A stretch of 64,000 bases of DNA from Maribacter sp. PR1. GTDB lineage: Bacteria > Bacteroidota > Bacteroidia > Flavobacteriales > Flavobacteriaceae. The stretch covers positions 558,001 through 622,000 of the forward strand of contig NZ_JAQPCG010000002.1 in NCBI RefSeq assembly GCF_028464145.1, given 5' to 3'. Positions 36,559 through 46,196 of this stretch are shown piece by piece. The notes below the pieces were generated by a model, which had not been told where the DNA came from, did not search any database, and was given only the letters and a program-made list of their open reading frames with translations. The position numbers and the translations under genes are program-made. Numbering within the stretch: the stretch's first letter is position 1; each line of letters opens with the position of its first letter.

Positions 36559-39500
36559 TGTTATCATCATAAATAAAGAAAATAGGCGAATTATTGTTCC
36601 GCCCAATTATGTAAGATTCAGTATTCTTAAGTTTTATCTTTTGTATTTCTCTTGCCGCACCATCGATTTCCAACATTTTGTACCTACTCGTATAAGGTTG
36701 TTGATTGTCCTTGGAATGATACAAAATTAAGCCATGCAATGCGTCTAACCTCCCCAATTGAGTGCTAATTTCATATGTATTGCCAACAATTAACAGATCT
36801 TTAAAGCCATCCTTGTCAAAATCATCAATGGCTATATCGTGTATGGATGATGCCTGCGCTATTATGGGCAAAGGTTGTTTTAAAAATTTACCACCACCTT
36901 GGTTTATGAACAAACAGCTTCTTAGTTCATACACATATTTTTTATTGGATTTATTTAAGGAAGCATTTCCAAATATATCCTCAATACTAGCTTTAGCAAA
37001 CGAGTCATAGGATAAATATTTCTTATTCAAGAAAGGCATCTGTTTTACTAGTTCGTCCTTAGAGGCAAAAGGTGTTTCCGTGCCTCCGTGGTAATAAGTA
37101 ATTAAAGGGTCATTTTGTCCATTGGAGTCAAAATCGTAATTATACAAAGTTATTGGCTTTGTCCTAGATGCTTTGAATTTCGTATTTGCCCCCCAGTTAC
37201 CGGCGATGAAATCTTGGTCACCGTCATTGTCGACATCCATCGAAACTACTGTGTTCCACCATCCATGAGTAGTGCTGAGGTCATTAGATTTTAGTAGGGT
37301 TAGCTTTTTTCCATCGTTTATAAAAATTGAAATCGGCATCCAGTGGCCAGCTACGAGTAAATCATCGATACCATCATCATTAAGGTCTGTCCAAACCAAG
37401 TCCTTAACGTTGCCCAAGTTTTTAAGTTCTGGGACAATTAGTTCTGTTGCATCAGAAAAATTTCCCTTTCCATCATTTATGAAAAAATATTGTTGTGGTA
37501 CTTCTCCGAATTGGGTTGGAACCAAATCCGAGGCAATTATAACATCAACATCTCCATCATTGTCGTAATCGTTAGTGGATATTTTAGAAGCATTAGTACT
37601 GATATTGGAAAAAGCTAAGGTTTCTTCCATAAAATCACCTTCTATATTCAGGTATAATCGTGGCCTTAATGGTTCACCATTAAGATATTCGTTTCCGCCA
37701 CTTGCCACTAACAAATCTAAATAGTCGTCACCGTTAGCATCAAAAAATATACTGGTAACGTCTTCGTTGTTAACTTTTGATTCAAATGGATTGGTTTGAC
37801 TTTCTCTGAAATTCCCTTCTACATTTTGAAGATAAATTTTTGAGGATTGGGTTTTAGCTCCCCCTATAAAAAAGTCATCCAGGCCATCCCTGTTTATATC
37901 CGCAACGGAAATGGTAGGGCCCTCGTTCGACCTAACAAAAGGAACTAATGGTTCCCTGTTAAAATCCAAAGTTTGTTTTTCTTCATGAACAAAGTCAACG
38001 GACAAATCTTTTGCAATTATATATTGATTGCTCCCGTTTGACGGTGTAAACTTTGAATCATTTATGTTTTTTTCAAAAACTACTAACCTTTCTTGGTTAG
38101 GTTTTATATCTGTGATTTTTTTTATCGTCTTGTCTGGCCAGACAATTTTCAATGAATCAATTATAGAATCGTTTCCAACTCCAAAGTGAAGTATGTTTCC
38201 ACCTGAGGATAAATAATTATTCGAAGGATAGTGTTCCTGGTATTGTTCTTTTCCTAAGGAATACACAAATACTTTGGAGCCTATTCCATTAATATTCTTT
38301 GGAGGTCCTTTTAGTTTTATTTTAATGAAGTTATTTTCCTTCTGATTGTTTTGCAAAATGGAAACAGGCTCATCTAGATTGTTTACGACGATATCTAAAT
38401 CACCGTCGTTGTCCAAATCGGCATATGCACATCCATTACTGAATGTTGCTTCATCTTTAAACCAAGTTGTGGTGTAATTTGAAAATGTTAAATCACCATT
38501 ATTTTTAAAAAAATAATTGGATACTTTTTTTTCGGGAATCTCGTCGATTAAGGGCATGTCCGTATTCCTCATTCCAGCATCTATCCTTTTTTGAATATCC
38601 TCATTTGCAATGAAATTCATATAGTCCATATCATTGGTGGCACCCTTGATACCATTTGTGATAAAGACATCTTTGTATCCGTCGTTGTCAAAATCGGCCA
38701 ATAAAGGTCCCCAAGACCATTCTGTTGCAGATAATCCACTTAAAAAACCTATTTCAGAGAAATTTGAGCCTTTGTTGTTTAGGTGCAAGGTGTTTTGCAT
38801 GTATTGCGGTGCAAAACCATTCTTTAAATATTGTTGGTAGATAGGATAGCCATATTCCAGCCCAGAGGTCTTGTAGGTATGCAGGTTTTCCGGTAGCATA
38901 TCCAATGAAATAATATCGGAATACCCATCATTGTTTATGTCCGAAATAGCATTGCCCATGGAAAAGTGTGAGGTATGGCCCAATTTTTTGTCATCAAGAG
39001 AAATAATCTCTTTAAAAGTTCCGTCTTGCTGATTTAGATAGAGATAGTCATTTTCAAAAAAATCATTTCCAATATATATGTCCGGGTAACCGTCCCGATC
39101 AATATCTGAAATAGAAATCCCTAACCCATAGCCACTTTTTCCTTGAAAAATACCTGCTTTTTCACTGATATCTATAAATTTCTCATTGACATTTTCGTAG
39201 AGTCTATCCCCGGAAAGGGTGTCTCTTTTTGACCTGTTATTGCCTCTGCCATAGTTTAGGTTTGGGTGAACGGAATGGTTCAAAAGGTACATGTCTAAAT
39301 CGCCATCGAGGTCGTAATCAAAAAAGACGGCTTTTGTTGAGAGTCCTGAAAAATCCAATCCATAATCTTCCGCTTCATCTTTAAAGGATGGGTTACCTAA
39401 TTCATCCAGGCCCTGATTCACCAATAATTTGTTTTTTCCTTGTAATGCTCTATATCCGGAGGCTTGACAGATATACAAATCTAACAAACCATCATTGTTT

Positions 39501-39853
39501 ATATCAACTTGCGTTACCCCAGTGGTCCAATTGCCTAGTTTTTTTGTATTCCAATCCATTGATAACCGTTTAAACGTCATGTTTCCTTGGTTTAAATATA
39601 AATTGGGAGCTACTTGATTCCCTGCTAGGAACAAGTCAATAAGGTTATCATTATTGAAATCTGCGGTAATTACTCCGGCCCCGTTATAGTAGTACAAGTA
39701 ATTAAGGATATTTAATTCAGGAGTACTTGTTATGGTATTGGTAAATGTGACACCTGTACTATTAGAGGGTAATTGTATAAATAGTTTGTCCTCAGTATCG
39801 CTACATCCCAAGGAAAGTAGGAGAAAACCAAAATATACTAAATGTTTTCGCAT
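36551..39853 (-). CDS. VCBS/FG-GAP repeat and ASPIC/UnbV-domain lipoprotein (first of three)
   Basis: A 1100-residue lipoprotein (lipobox SLGC, Cys 17) with the same architecture as the two genes downstream: calcium-loop propeller repeats (DFNNDNLIDLFLAGN, DINNDGLLDLYICQ, DYDLDGDLDMYLLNH), the GLSATEWSWGPLLADFDNDG stretch, an ASPIC/UnbV segment (IVWPDKTIKKI) and further repeats. The ATG at 39853 is preferred over a TTG three codons upstream. First gene of the trio; the SusD terminator at 39962-39995 lies between it and susD, so it needs its own promoter in 39854-39961, where I see no perfect consensus. Confidence 0.87.
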   Translation of the reverse strand: MRKHLVYFGFLLLSLGCSDTEDKLFIQLPSNSTGVTFTNTITSTPELNILNYLYYYNGAGVITADFNNDNLIDLFLAGNQVAPNLYLNQGNMTFKRLSMDWNTKKLGNWTTGVTQVDINNDGLLDLYICQASGYRALQGKNKLLVNQGLDELGNPSFKDEAEDYGLDFSGLSTKAVFFDYDLDGDLDMYLLNHSVHPNLNYGRGNNRSKRDTLSGDRLYENVNEKFIDISEKAGIFQGKSGYGLGISISDIDRDGYPDIYIGNDFFENDYLYLNQQDGTFKEIISLDDKKLGHTSHFSMGNAISDINNDGYSDIISLDMLPENLHTYKTSGLEYGYPIYQQYLKNGFAPQYMQNTLHLNNKGSNFSEIGFLSGLSATEWSWGPLLADFDNDGYKDVFITNGIKGATNDMDYMNFIANEDIQKRIDAGMRNTDMPLIDEIPEKKVSNYFFKNNGDLTFSNYTTTWFKDEATFSNGCAYADLDNDGDLDIVVNNLDEPVSILQNNQKENNFIKIKLKGPPKNINGIGSKVFVYSLGKEQYQEHYPSNNYLSSGGNILHFGVGNDSIIDSLKIVWPDKTIKKITDIKPNQERLVVFEKNINDSKFTPSNGSNQYIIAKDLSVDFVHEEKQTLDFNREPLVPFVRSNEGPTISVADINRDGLDDFFIGGAKTQSSKIYLQNVEGNFRESQTNPFESKVNNEDVTSIFFDANGDDYLDLLVASGGNEYLNGEPLRPRLYLNIEGDFMEETLAFSNISTNASKISTNDYDNDGDVDVIIASDLVPTQFGEVPQQYFFINDGKGNFSDATELIVPELKNLGNVKDLVWTDLNDDGIDDLLVAGHWMPISIFINDGKKLTLLKSNDLSTTHGWWNTVVSMDVDNDGDQDFIAGNWGANTKFKASRTKPITLYNYDFDSNGQNDPLITYYHGGTETPFASKDELVKQMPFLNKKYLSYDSFAKASIEDIFGNASLNKSNKKYVYELRSCLFINQGGGKFLKQPLPIIAQASSIHDIAIDDFDKDGFKDLLIVGNTYEISTQLGRLDALHGLILYHSKDNQQPYTSRYKMLEIDGAAREIQKIKLKNTESYIIGRNNNSPIFFIYDDNNE

Positions 39854-39961
39854 ACGAACCAAACAATCGAAAATGGGGTTAAAGAAACGGAATTTATTGG
39901 CTTTGGCACGAATTTTTAACCTTGTGCTAACTGTTTTAAACTTTTATTAAGTTTTTAATCT

Positions 39962-39995
39962 AAAAAAAAGAATCCCTTAATAGTAAGGGATTCTT
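39962..39995 (-). terminator. Rho-independent terminator after susD
   Basis: A perfect 12-bp stem pairs 39968-39979 (AAGAATCCCTTA) with 39984-39995 around a 4-base loop. In minus-strand orientation it is followed by a U-run (39969 down to 39962). It lies 23 bases past the susD stop and separates the SusC/SusD transcript from the VCBS trio. Confidence 0.9.
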
Positions 39996-40017
39996 ATATA
40001 CTCAATAAATAGAACTA

Positions 40018-41649
40018 CTATTCGTAACCTGGATTCTGTACCAAATTAGGATTGGCCAAAAGTTGAGGTAACGGAATAGGGAATAACAATCTCTTCTCGT
40101 TTCCAATTTCTCCATCATTTTTAAACTGCCAAGCTCTAAGGTATTCTCCAAAACGAATAAGATCTCCTCTTCTCCAACCTTCGGTATATAGTTCTCTTCC
40201 CCTTTCATCAAGGATATCACTTTCGCTTACGGAACCTAGGGGGTTAGCATCTCTTATAACACGAAGGGTGTTAATCATCTCCGTAGGGTCACCACCGGTT
40301 CTAAACATGGCTTCGGCTTTCATCAGATAGGCATCTGCGTATCTAAATTGAACTTTATGTAACGTAGTTTCACCGAAACGAGGATTGTACTTTATAATAC
40401 GAATACCTGTTCTTTCACTGTTATTAATTAGGTTAGTAGATCCAGTACCATCAACAAATTCTCTGGTAAAAGCTAAATCTACACCTTGTCTATCCTGTAA
40501 TTTGGATCCATCCAAGTCATATTGTTGGTTGACCAAAAACCCAAAACCAACATTGGAACCAAATTCATAACCTTCCGCATCTTCCGTAAATTCCCTACCA
40601 GTAAAAGAAAGTCCTTCTGGCGGAACACCACCACGTCTTTCCTCTTGTCCATCCAAGGGGGTAAGATCTGTTTCTACTCTATTACTTTCAGGGTCACCTT
40701 CAAATAAATCGTAGTATTCAGCCAATGTGCTAAATCCATTCCAGCCACCACCACCGGCAAGACCATATTGGTTCAAGTGCATTGGGGCATAAATCACATT
40801 TTGAACGTTGGACTCCGTAAACCAAATAGTTTCACTATCTGCAGATTCCTTAAAGATTTCAAAATAATCATCTTCTAATGCATACCCATCAGCCGTAATA
40901 GCGTCTACCAAGGAAATGACTTGGGCCATATCACCTGCGTCAGGAGATCCTCCGCCTCCCGTAAGTTGGTTGACATAAATATGTTTGTTCAAAAGAATTT
41001 TGGCTTTTAAGAATCTAGCGGCCGCTTTTCCTGGTCTTAGAAGTTCATCACCGGAATTTCCTGTGAGTACAGGTAATCCTGAAATACAAGTATCCAGGTC
41101 AGCTAAAATGAAATCAACAGCTGCTTGCCCGGATAGAACTTCTGGTAATGCCGTGGAGGGTAAACTCGTATCCCTAAATGGTATTTGACCATAAAGGTCT
41201 AGAATTCTCCACATGGCATAGGCTCTAAGGAAACGTGCCTCAAGTTTTACGTCTTCTGGCGAATTACTTCTTTCATCCAAAATTTGTGAAGCAGACAATT
41301 GGTTTTTATTCCATTGCTCAAATGGTGTAATAACATCTGACTCTTCAAGACCCCACTCGTGTTGGTGTAATTTTCTCCAACGACCATTGTCCCCCCAATC
41401 CGCACCCCTAGTGGGTATAATTTGGGCATCCGTAGTCACTTCTAAAAGTGCATAGGTGTTAGCTTGATCAGCAAGTTGTCCTCTGACATCACCATAAAGT
41501 GCTTCGAGTGCTGAAGCAGGATTTTCGAGCCCTTGAAATCCTTCACTTATGAAGGAATCCGTTTCCTCAATTTCCAAATCGGTACAGGACACGAAGCCCA
41601 GACCTAAAAGGAAACTGGTTAAATAAATTTTTAATTGAACTTTTTTCAT
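40018..41649 (-). CDS. susD: SusD/RagB-family outer-membrane glycan-binding lipoprotein
   Basis: A 543-residue lipoprotein (lipobox FVSC, Cys 22). It shows family features: the TPR-like helical core (PEDVKLEARFLRAYAMWRIL, AARFLKAKILLNK), the conserved R-A-Y-A segment near residue 145 and the C-terminal RYADAYLMKAEAMFR, RRGDLIRFGEY and LFPIPLPQLLANP stretches. SusD proteins form the lid of the SusC channel and bind the oligosaccharide at the cell surface. The gene follows susC by 20 bases. The neighbouring GH65, GH13 and pgmB genes point to malto-oligosaccharides as ligand. Confidence 0.93.
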   Translation of the reverse strand: MKKVQLKIYLTSFLLGLGFVSCTDLEIEETDSFISEGFQGLENPASALEALYGDVRGQLADQANTYALLEVTTDAQIIPTRGADWGDNGRWRKLHQHEWGLEESDVITPFEQWNKNQLSASQILDERSNSPEDVKLEARFLRAYAMWRILDLYGQIPFRDTSLPSTALPEVLSGQAAVDFILADLDTCISGLPVLTGNSGDELLRPGKAAARFLKAKILLNKHIYVNQLTGGGGSPDAGDMAQVISLVDAITADGYALEDDYFEIFKESADSETIWFTESNVQNVIYAPMHLNQYGLAGGGGWNGFSTLAEYYDLFEGDPESNRVETDLTPLDGQEERRGGVPPEGLSFTGREFTEDAEGYEFGSNVGFGFLVNQQYDLDGSKLQDRQGVDLAFTREFVDGTGSTNLINNSERTGIRIIKYNPRFGETTLHKVQFRYADAYLMKAEAMFRTGGDPTEMINTLRVIRDANPLGSVSESDILDERGRELYTEGWRRGDLIRFGEYLRAWQFKNDGEIGNEKRLLFPIPLPQLLANPNLVQNPGYE

Positions 41650-41669
41650 AATGTAAACAATTTTTTTAA

Positions 41670-44600
41670 TTAAAATGAAGCGTTAATTCCGAATGTAAAT
41701 GTACGCGGGTTAGGGAATGTCATAAAATCGATACCCCTACTTGGAATTTCTGAAGCATTTAAATTACCTGTATTTACAGTCACTTCTGGGTCAATTCCAC
41801 TATAATCTGTGATTAAGAACAAGTTTTGTCCCGTCAGGGATAATCTTAAACTTTTTAATGCGCCTTCACCAGATAAAGGCACCTTATATCCTATGGACGC
41901 GTTTTGGAATCTTACGAAATCACCTTTTTCCAAGAATCTGCTAGAAACTGCCGTAGATGCTCCTGGATCTTCGCCCAAGGCAAGTACATCTTGTGTTACG
42001 TTTCTTGCTGTACCTAACTGACCGGCATTAAAGAAAGAGTTTGCCGTGTTGTTATATACAGAGAAACCAAATTGGCCCGTAAAAAAGGTAGCTACATCCC
42101 AATTCTTATATCTTAAGTTTAGGGAAAGTCCACTTGTAATATCGGGTAATGCATCCTCTCCAACAAATGTTTTATCCACATCAGGATCTCCAACCCCATT
42201 ACCGTCAACATCTGTATACACAGGGTTTCCAGTGCTGTCAAAACCTTCAAAAATAGCCATGTAATAGGAGAATAAGGACTGGCCAGCTTCAAAACGTTGG
42301 GCGAAAGCACCAGTTAAACCAGGCCCATTAATTGGCCCTGTATTGATGGCACCTGCGAAATCTTGGATTTCATTTTGGTTATAGGCAATATTGAAATTGG
42401 CCGAGAAATTTAGGTCTTCTTGTTGAATAAAGTCATACCCTATGGCAAATTCTATACCTTGATTTATGATACTCGCATCCACATTACCAAACTGGAAAGG
42501 CGTTATTGCAGGAAATGCTGGAGGAGTTCTTAGCAATAAATCTTTCGTGTCTCTACGATAAAAATCTATGCTACCGTTCAATCGGTCACTGTTAAATCCG
42601 AAGTCCAATCCTACGTTAAAGTCCAATGTACTTTCCCATTTTAATTCTGGGTTGTCAGCGGCTACGATGGCCAAACCATTTTGTTGAACTACTGCATCAT
42701 TGTTACTGCCTAGTCCTCCATAACGTTGTCTTGCTACAAAGTTACCATATCCCAGTCCAGCTTGGTTACCGGTTAAACCTGCACTTAACCTAAGTTTTAG
42801 AGTGGAGATATTTTCACCGATAAAATCTTCTTCTCCTATTTGCCATGCAAAAGCACCAGAAGGGAAGTAACCGTATTGATTCTCTGGTCCAAATCTTGAA
42901 GATCCATCAGCTCTCATAGTAGCCGTAAATAGATATTTACTATTTAAGCTATAGTTAATCCTTCCAAAAAAGGATTGTAGTTCATCCGTATTATCAAATG
43001 TATCAGCAGTAACCGCATCTACTCTTCTATCAAATGCATAGGCGACATTATCGGTTGTTGAAGATGGAAATAAACGATTTACTACTAAATCTGTAGTGTT
43101 AGTTGCATAGTAAAATTGTTGGAACGAACCATCAATCGTACTTTCGGCACCTTCAACTGAGCTTACCAAATCGTCTCCCATTTGATTGAGGTCCGTAGTG
43201 CTGAATCCTCTACCGGTAGTGTTACGTCCTTGCGTCCTAAAATCCTGGTAGGCATAACCGACAACAACATCTAAGTTGGAGTTTTCAAACTCCTTATTAT
43301 AGTTAACCGTTGTTTCCAAGGTTTTATTGTCTCTATCCAAGGTGTAGAATGTACCAAAACCAATATCACTAATTCCTGGATAATTAATATTATTGGCTGA
43401 CTGTACAGATACGTTTTCACTATTGGATTTATCGTAACCTGCATTTACTTTAGCTGAAATTTCGGGAGTAAACTTGTATTCTACGGAACCATTTAATAAG
43501 AACCTGTCCGTATTACTTATGTTTTGCGACTCAAGTAAAAGGTTAAGTGGGTTTCTAGAAATACTGCCCGGAGGTTGAAAGGTTGGGCTAAGCGGCCAAG
43601 TGGGGTTCGCGGAATACGAAGCTCCCAAAAGATCTCCTTCTACGCCTGCTCCAGAATTAATAGGAGGTTGGGATTTATTAACCCTAGAAATTGAAGATTG
43701 TAGCGTAAACAACAATTTGTCATCTAAAAACCTTTGATTTAAGTTTAGTCTACCTGTGATTCTTTCGAATTCTGACTTCTCAATGGTACCAAATTGTTTG
43801 GAATAACCAAAAGTGGCTCTCACATTACCAGAACCGTAGTTGTTAGAATAGGAAAGGTTATTATTGGTAGAGGCGGCCGATCTAAAGATAGCCTCTTGCC
43901 AATCTGTACTTGACCCAAAATCGTTAGCAGCAGGATCAGCACCGTAATCTGGTAAAGCCGTTAAAAATTCGTCTCTATCCAATAAGTCAAACAACCGAAC
44001 AGGCTGCGCAACACTTAAATTAGTAGAAAATTCGAAAGATCCTTGAGAAGCTCCTTTTCCACTTTTGGTAGTTATTATAACGACACCATTGGCACCACGA
44101 GAACCATAAATAGCGGTTGCAGAGGCATCCTTTAAGATACTCATACTTTCGATATCATTAGGGTTTAAGAAGTTTAATGGGTTACCTACTTGTCCACTTC
44201 CTGTTCCACCTGCGTTGGACCCAACGGCTTCAGTACTTTCTCCAAATAGCGGAACACCGTCTACAACAAATAAAGGGTTGTTGTTTGCTCTAACCGAGTT
44301 TGCACCTCTAATGTTAATTTGAATACCTGCTCCGGGTTCACCCGTAGTTTGCTGAATATTAACACCAGCAGTTTTACCTTGTATTAATTGTTCTGGTGAA
44401 GCTATATTACCACCGTTGAAATCCTCGGAAGTTACAGCGGATACCGATCCAGTCGCATCCTTTACGGTTGTAGTACCATAACCAATAATTACTACTTCTT
44501 CCAAAGCCTCAGCATCTTCTTCCAAAGTGAAATTAATTGTTGTTCTTCCGTCTACAGACACTTCTTGTGTTTTGTAACCAATATAGCTTACGACTATAAC

Positions 44601-44801
44601 GGCGTCTTCACTAACCGAAAGGGTTTAGTTTCCGTCAAAATCAGTCTGTGTACCGTTTGTTGTTCCCTTTTCCAAAACACTTGCGCCGGGCAAGGGGCCA
44701 GAAGCATCGGAAACGGTACCGGAAACTTCTTGTGCCTGTGCTACTCCAAAAGACAAAAGTGCCCCAAGAATAACTAGGCTTTTTAGTAGCGTAATCTTCA
44801 T
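41670..44801 (-). pseudogene. susC: SusC/RagA-family TonB-dependent transporter interrupted by an in-frame stop
   Basis: From the ATG at 44801 the frame encodes a signal peptide (cleaved near AQAQ, residues 21-24) and the start of a carboxypeptidase-regulatory-like domain up to FDGN (residues 55-58). Codon 59 (44627-44625) is TAA. The same frame then continues without another stop for 984 codons through SYIGYKTQEV, the TonB-box/plug start EEVVIIGYGT, the plug motifs VDGVPLFG and AIYGSRGANGVVII and the beta-barrel to a terminal Phe. Tyr is normal at position 59 in this family (DGNY), so one base change from TAT or TAC explains it. Without correction or readthrough no exported receptor is made; a GTG at 44561 lacks a signal. 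SusC normally imports glycans with SusD. Confidence 0.9.
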
Positions 44802-44893
44802 AAATAGTTAATTTAAGTTGAGTTTAATTAATTTCAAGAGTTAAAAATATGTAAAAATGTCAAAAACACACGTATAGAATCTAATATATAGTT

Positions 44894-44909
44894 ACGAAAC
44901 CGTTTTCGT
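44894..44909. promoter_or_regulatory. Candidate LacI-family operator upstream of susC
   Basis: ACGAAACC-GTTTTCGT is a 16-bp near-perfect palindrome (one mismatch) with the central CG typical of LacI/GalR-family sites. It lies 93 bases before the susC start and downstream of the candidate -7 element at 45019-45012, where a bound repressor would block transcription. The LacI-family gene at 45167 is the obvious candidate to bind it. Confidence 0.55.
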
Positions 44910-45083
44910 GTTAATAACTTTAGGTAGTCTTTTGGAATTCTAAATTAAAACAACGTCACTTTGGTCAATTCGTAAAAATACTAAGCCTAAAATGTGAATT
45001 TGCAATTTTGGCAAATATAAGGATTTTAATTTTCCTTAATGTTTTATTGTTGTTTTATTAATTTAAGTTAAATCTTTAACACT

Positions 45084-45122
45084 AAACCTTCCCAAGGTTT
45101 TTTTAGTCATTTTTTGACTAAA
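45084..45122 (+). promoter_or_regulatory. Two stacked hairpins in the lacI leader
   Basis: AAACCTT (45084-45090) pairs with AAGGTTT (45094-45100) around CCC and runs into TTTT, a weak intrinsic-terminator shape on the plus strand. Immediately after, TTTAGTCA (45102-45109) pairs with TGACTAAA (45115-45122) around five T. Both precede the lacI start by 44-83 bases. They may attenuate or protect the lacI mRNA, or be chance AT-rich structure. Confidence 0.35.
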
Positions 45123-45166
45123 TTTCACCACATATTTCAAATTAATGACTACTTAGTTATAGAAAA

Positions 45167-46183
45167 TTGAAAAAGAGAGTTACATTAAAACAAATAGCAA
45201 AGGAATTGGAGGTATCTGTCTCAACCGTTTCCAAAGCTTTAAAGAATAGTGAGGAAATTAGTAGGGATACCAAGGATAAAATTCAGGCTTTTGCAAAACT
45301 TTATAATTATAGGCCCAATAATATTGCACTAAGCCTAAAGAACAAGAAGACTAAGAATATTGGGGTCATTATACCTGACATTGTCCATCATTTTTTTACA
45401 ACGGTTTTTAGGGGGATTGAACATTATGCGGGTAAGAGGGGGTACAATGTAATGATTTGCGTTTCGGATGAGTCATTTGAAAAAGAGGTTTTGAATATGG
45501 AGCTACTGGCCAACGGGAGTATAGATGGCTTTATAATGTCCTTATCCGCAGAAACCCAGGAGAAAAATGATTACAATCACTTGAATGAGGTATTGAATCA
45601 GGGAATTCCCCTTGTATTATTTGATAGGGTTACGGATGATGTCCTATGTGATAAAGTGGTTATCAATGATGAGGAAATTGCATATCAAGCAGTCTTTTCC
45701 ATGATTAAATCAGGGAAAAGAAACATAGCATTAGTAACTACCGAAAGATATTTCAATGTTAGTACCAATCGGGCAAAAGGCTATGAAAAGGCATTAAAGC
45801 GAAATGGAATTGAATTTAATGAAAAATTAATTTTAACGCTGCCTTACGAAAAAGCTGATGATTTTGTTATTTCCAAATTCTTTGATGAAAATGAAATAGA
45901 TGCTGTTTTGTGCGTGAATGAAATCTTTGCCATTCAATGTATGGATATAGTTCAGCGTCAAGGAAAAAAAGTTCCACTAGATGTTGGGTTTATTGGATTT
46001 ACTAACGGAATCTTGTCCAAATACTCCGTTCCAAAATTAACCACGGTAGCACAACACGGTGAAAGGATGGGTGAAATGGCTGCAAAACTGCTTATTGACC
46101 GTATTGAGAACGATTTGGAAGGAAATTTTAAGACGGAGGTCATTTCTGCTACGCTGATTCAACGTGGTTCTACCATCAATTAG
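45167..46183 (+). CDS. LacI-family transcriptional regulator of the alpha-glucan locus
   Basis: A 338-residue regulator. The N-terminal HTH and hinge are clear (TLKQIAKELEVSVSTVSKAL at residues 6-25, then YNYRPNNIALSLK), followed by a periplasmic-binding-protein-like sensor domain (NIGVIIPDIVHHFF, GSIDGFIMS, LVLFDRV, DVGFIGFTNG). The start must be TTG at 45167: an in-frame TGA lies seven codons upstream and no ATG is available near the N-terminus. It is divergent from susC and upstream of pgmB, GH65 and GH13, so it likely responds to maltose or a phosphorylated derivative. A candidate operator is at 44894-44909. Confidence 0.92.
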   Translation: MKKRVTLKQIAKELEVSVSTVSKALKNSEEISRDTKDKIQAFAKLYNYRPNNIALSLKNKKTKNIGVIIPDIVHHFFTTVFRGIEHYAGKRGYNVMICVSDESFEKEVLNMELLANGSIDGFIMSLSAETQEKNDYNHLNEVLNQGIPLVLFDRVTDDVLCDKVVINDEEIAYQAVFSMIKSGKRNIALVTTERYFNVSTNRAKGYEKALKRNGIEFNEKLILTLPYEKADDFVISKFFDENEIDAVLCVNEIFAIQCMDIVQRQGKKVPLDVGFIGFTNGILSKYSVPKLTTVAQHGERMGEMAAKLLIDRIENDLEGNFKTEVISATLIQRGSTIN

Positions 46184-46196
46184 TATTTTTGCCGCC

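Larger units (their letters stand above)
44802..45166. promoter_or_regulatory. 365-base divergent regulatory region between susC and lacI
   Basis: No gene is present. It holds, from left to right: a LacI-type operator candidate (44894-44909), a minus-strand -7 element TATATTTG (45019-45012) that would give susC a leader of about 200 bases, and two hairpins just before lacI (45084-45100 and 45102-45122). The remainder is AT-rich without recognised structure. These elements are listed separately. Confidence 0.6.

Noticed and set aside
29958-39853. Recent duplication of one gene giving the VCBS trio
   Set aside because: The three proteins share architecture, but their sequences differ throughout, including signal peptides and repeat content, so an old divergence is more likely.
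44565-44777. 70-residue plus-strand frame at the start of susC
   Set aside because: It is antisense to the interrupted 5' part of susC, whose frame has a signal peptide and family motifs; the plus-strand frame has none.
46184-46191. Exact TAnnTTTG match (TATTTTTG) before pgmB
   Set aside because: Only 5 bases separate it from the ATG, too close for a normal transcript, and T-runs make chance matches common.
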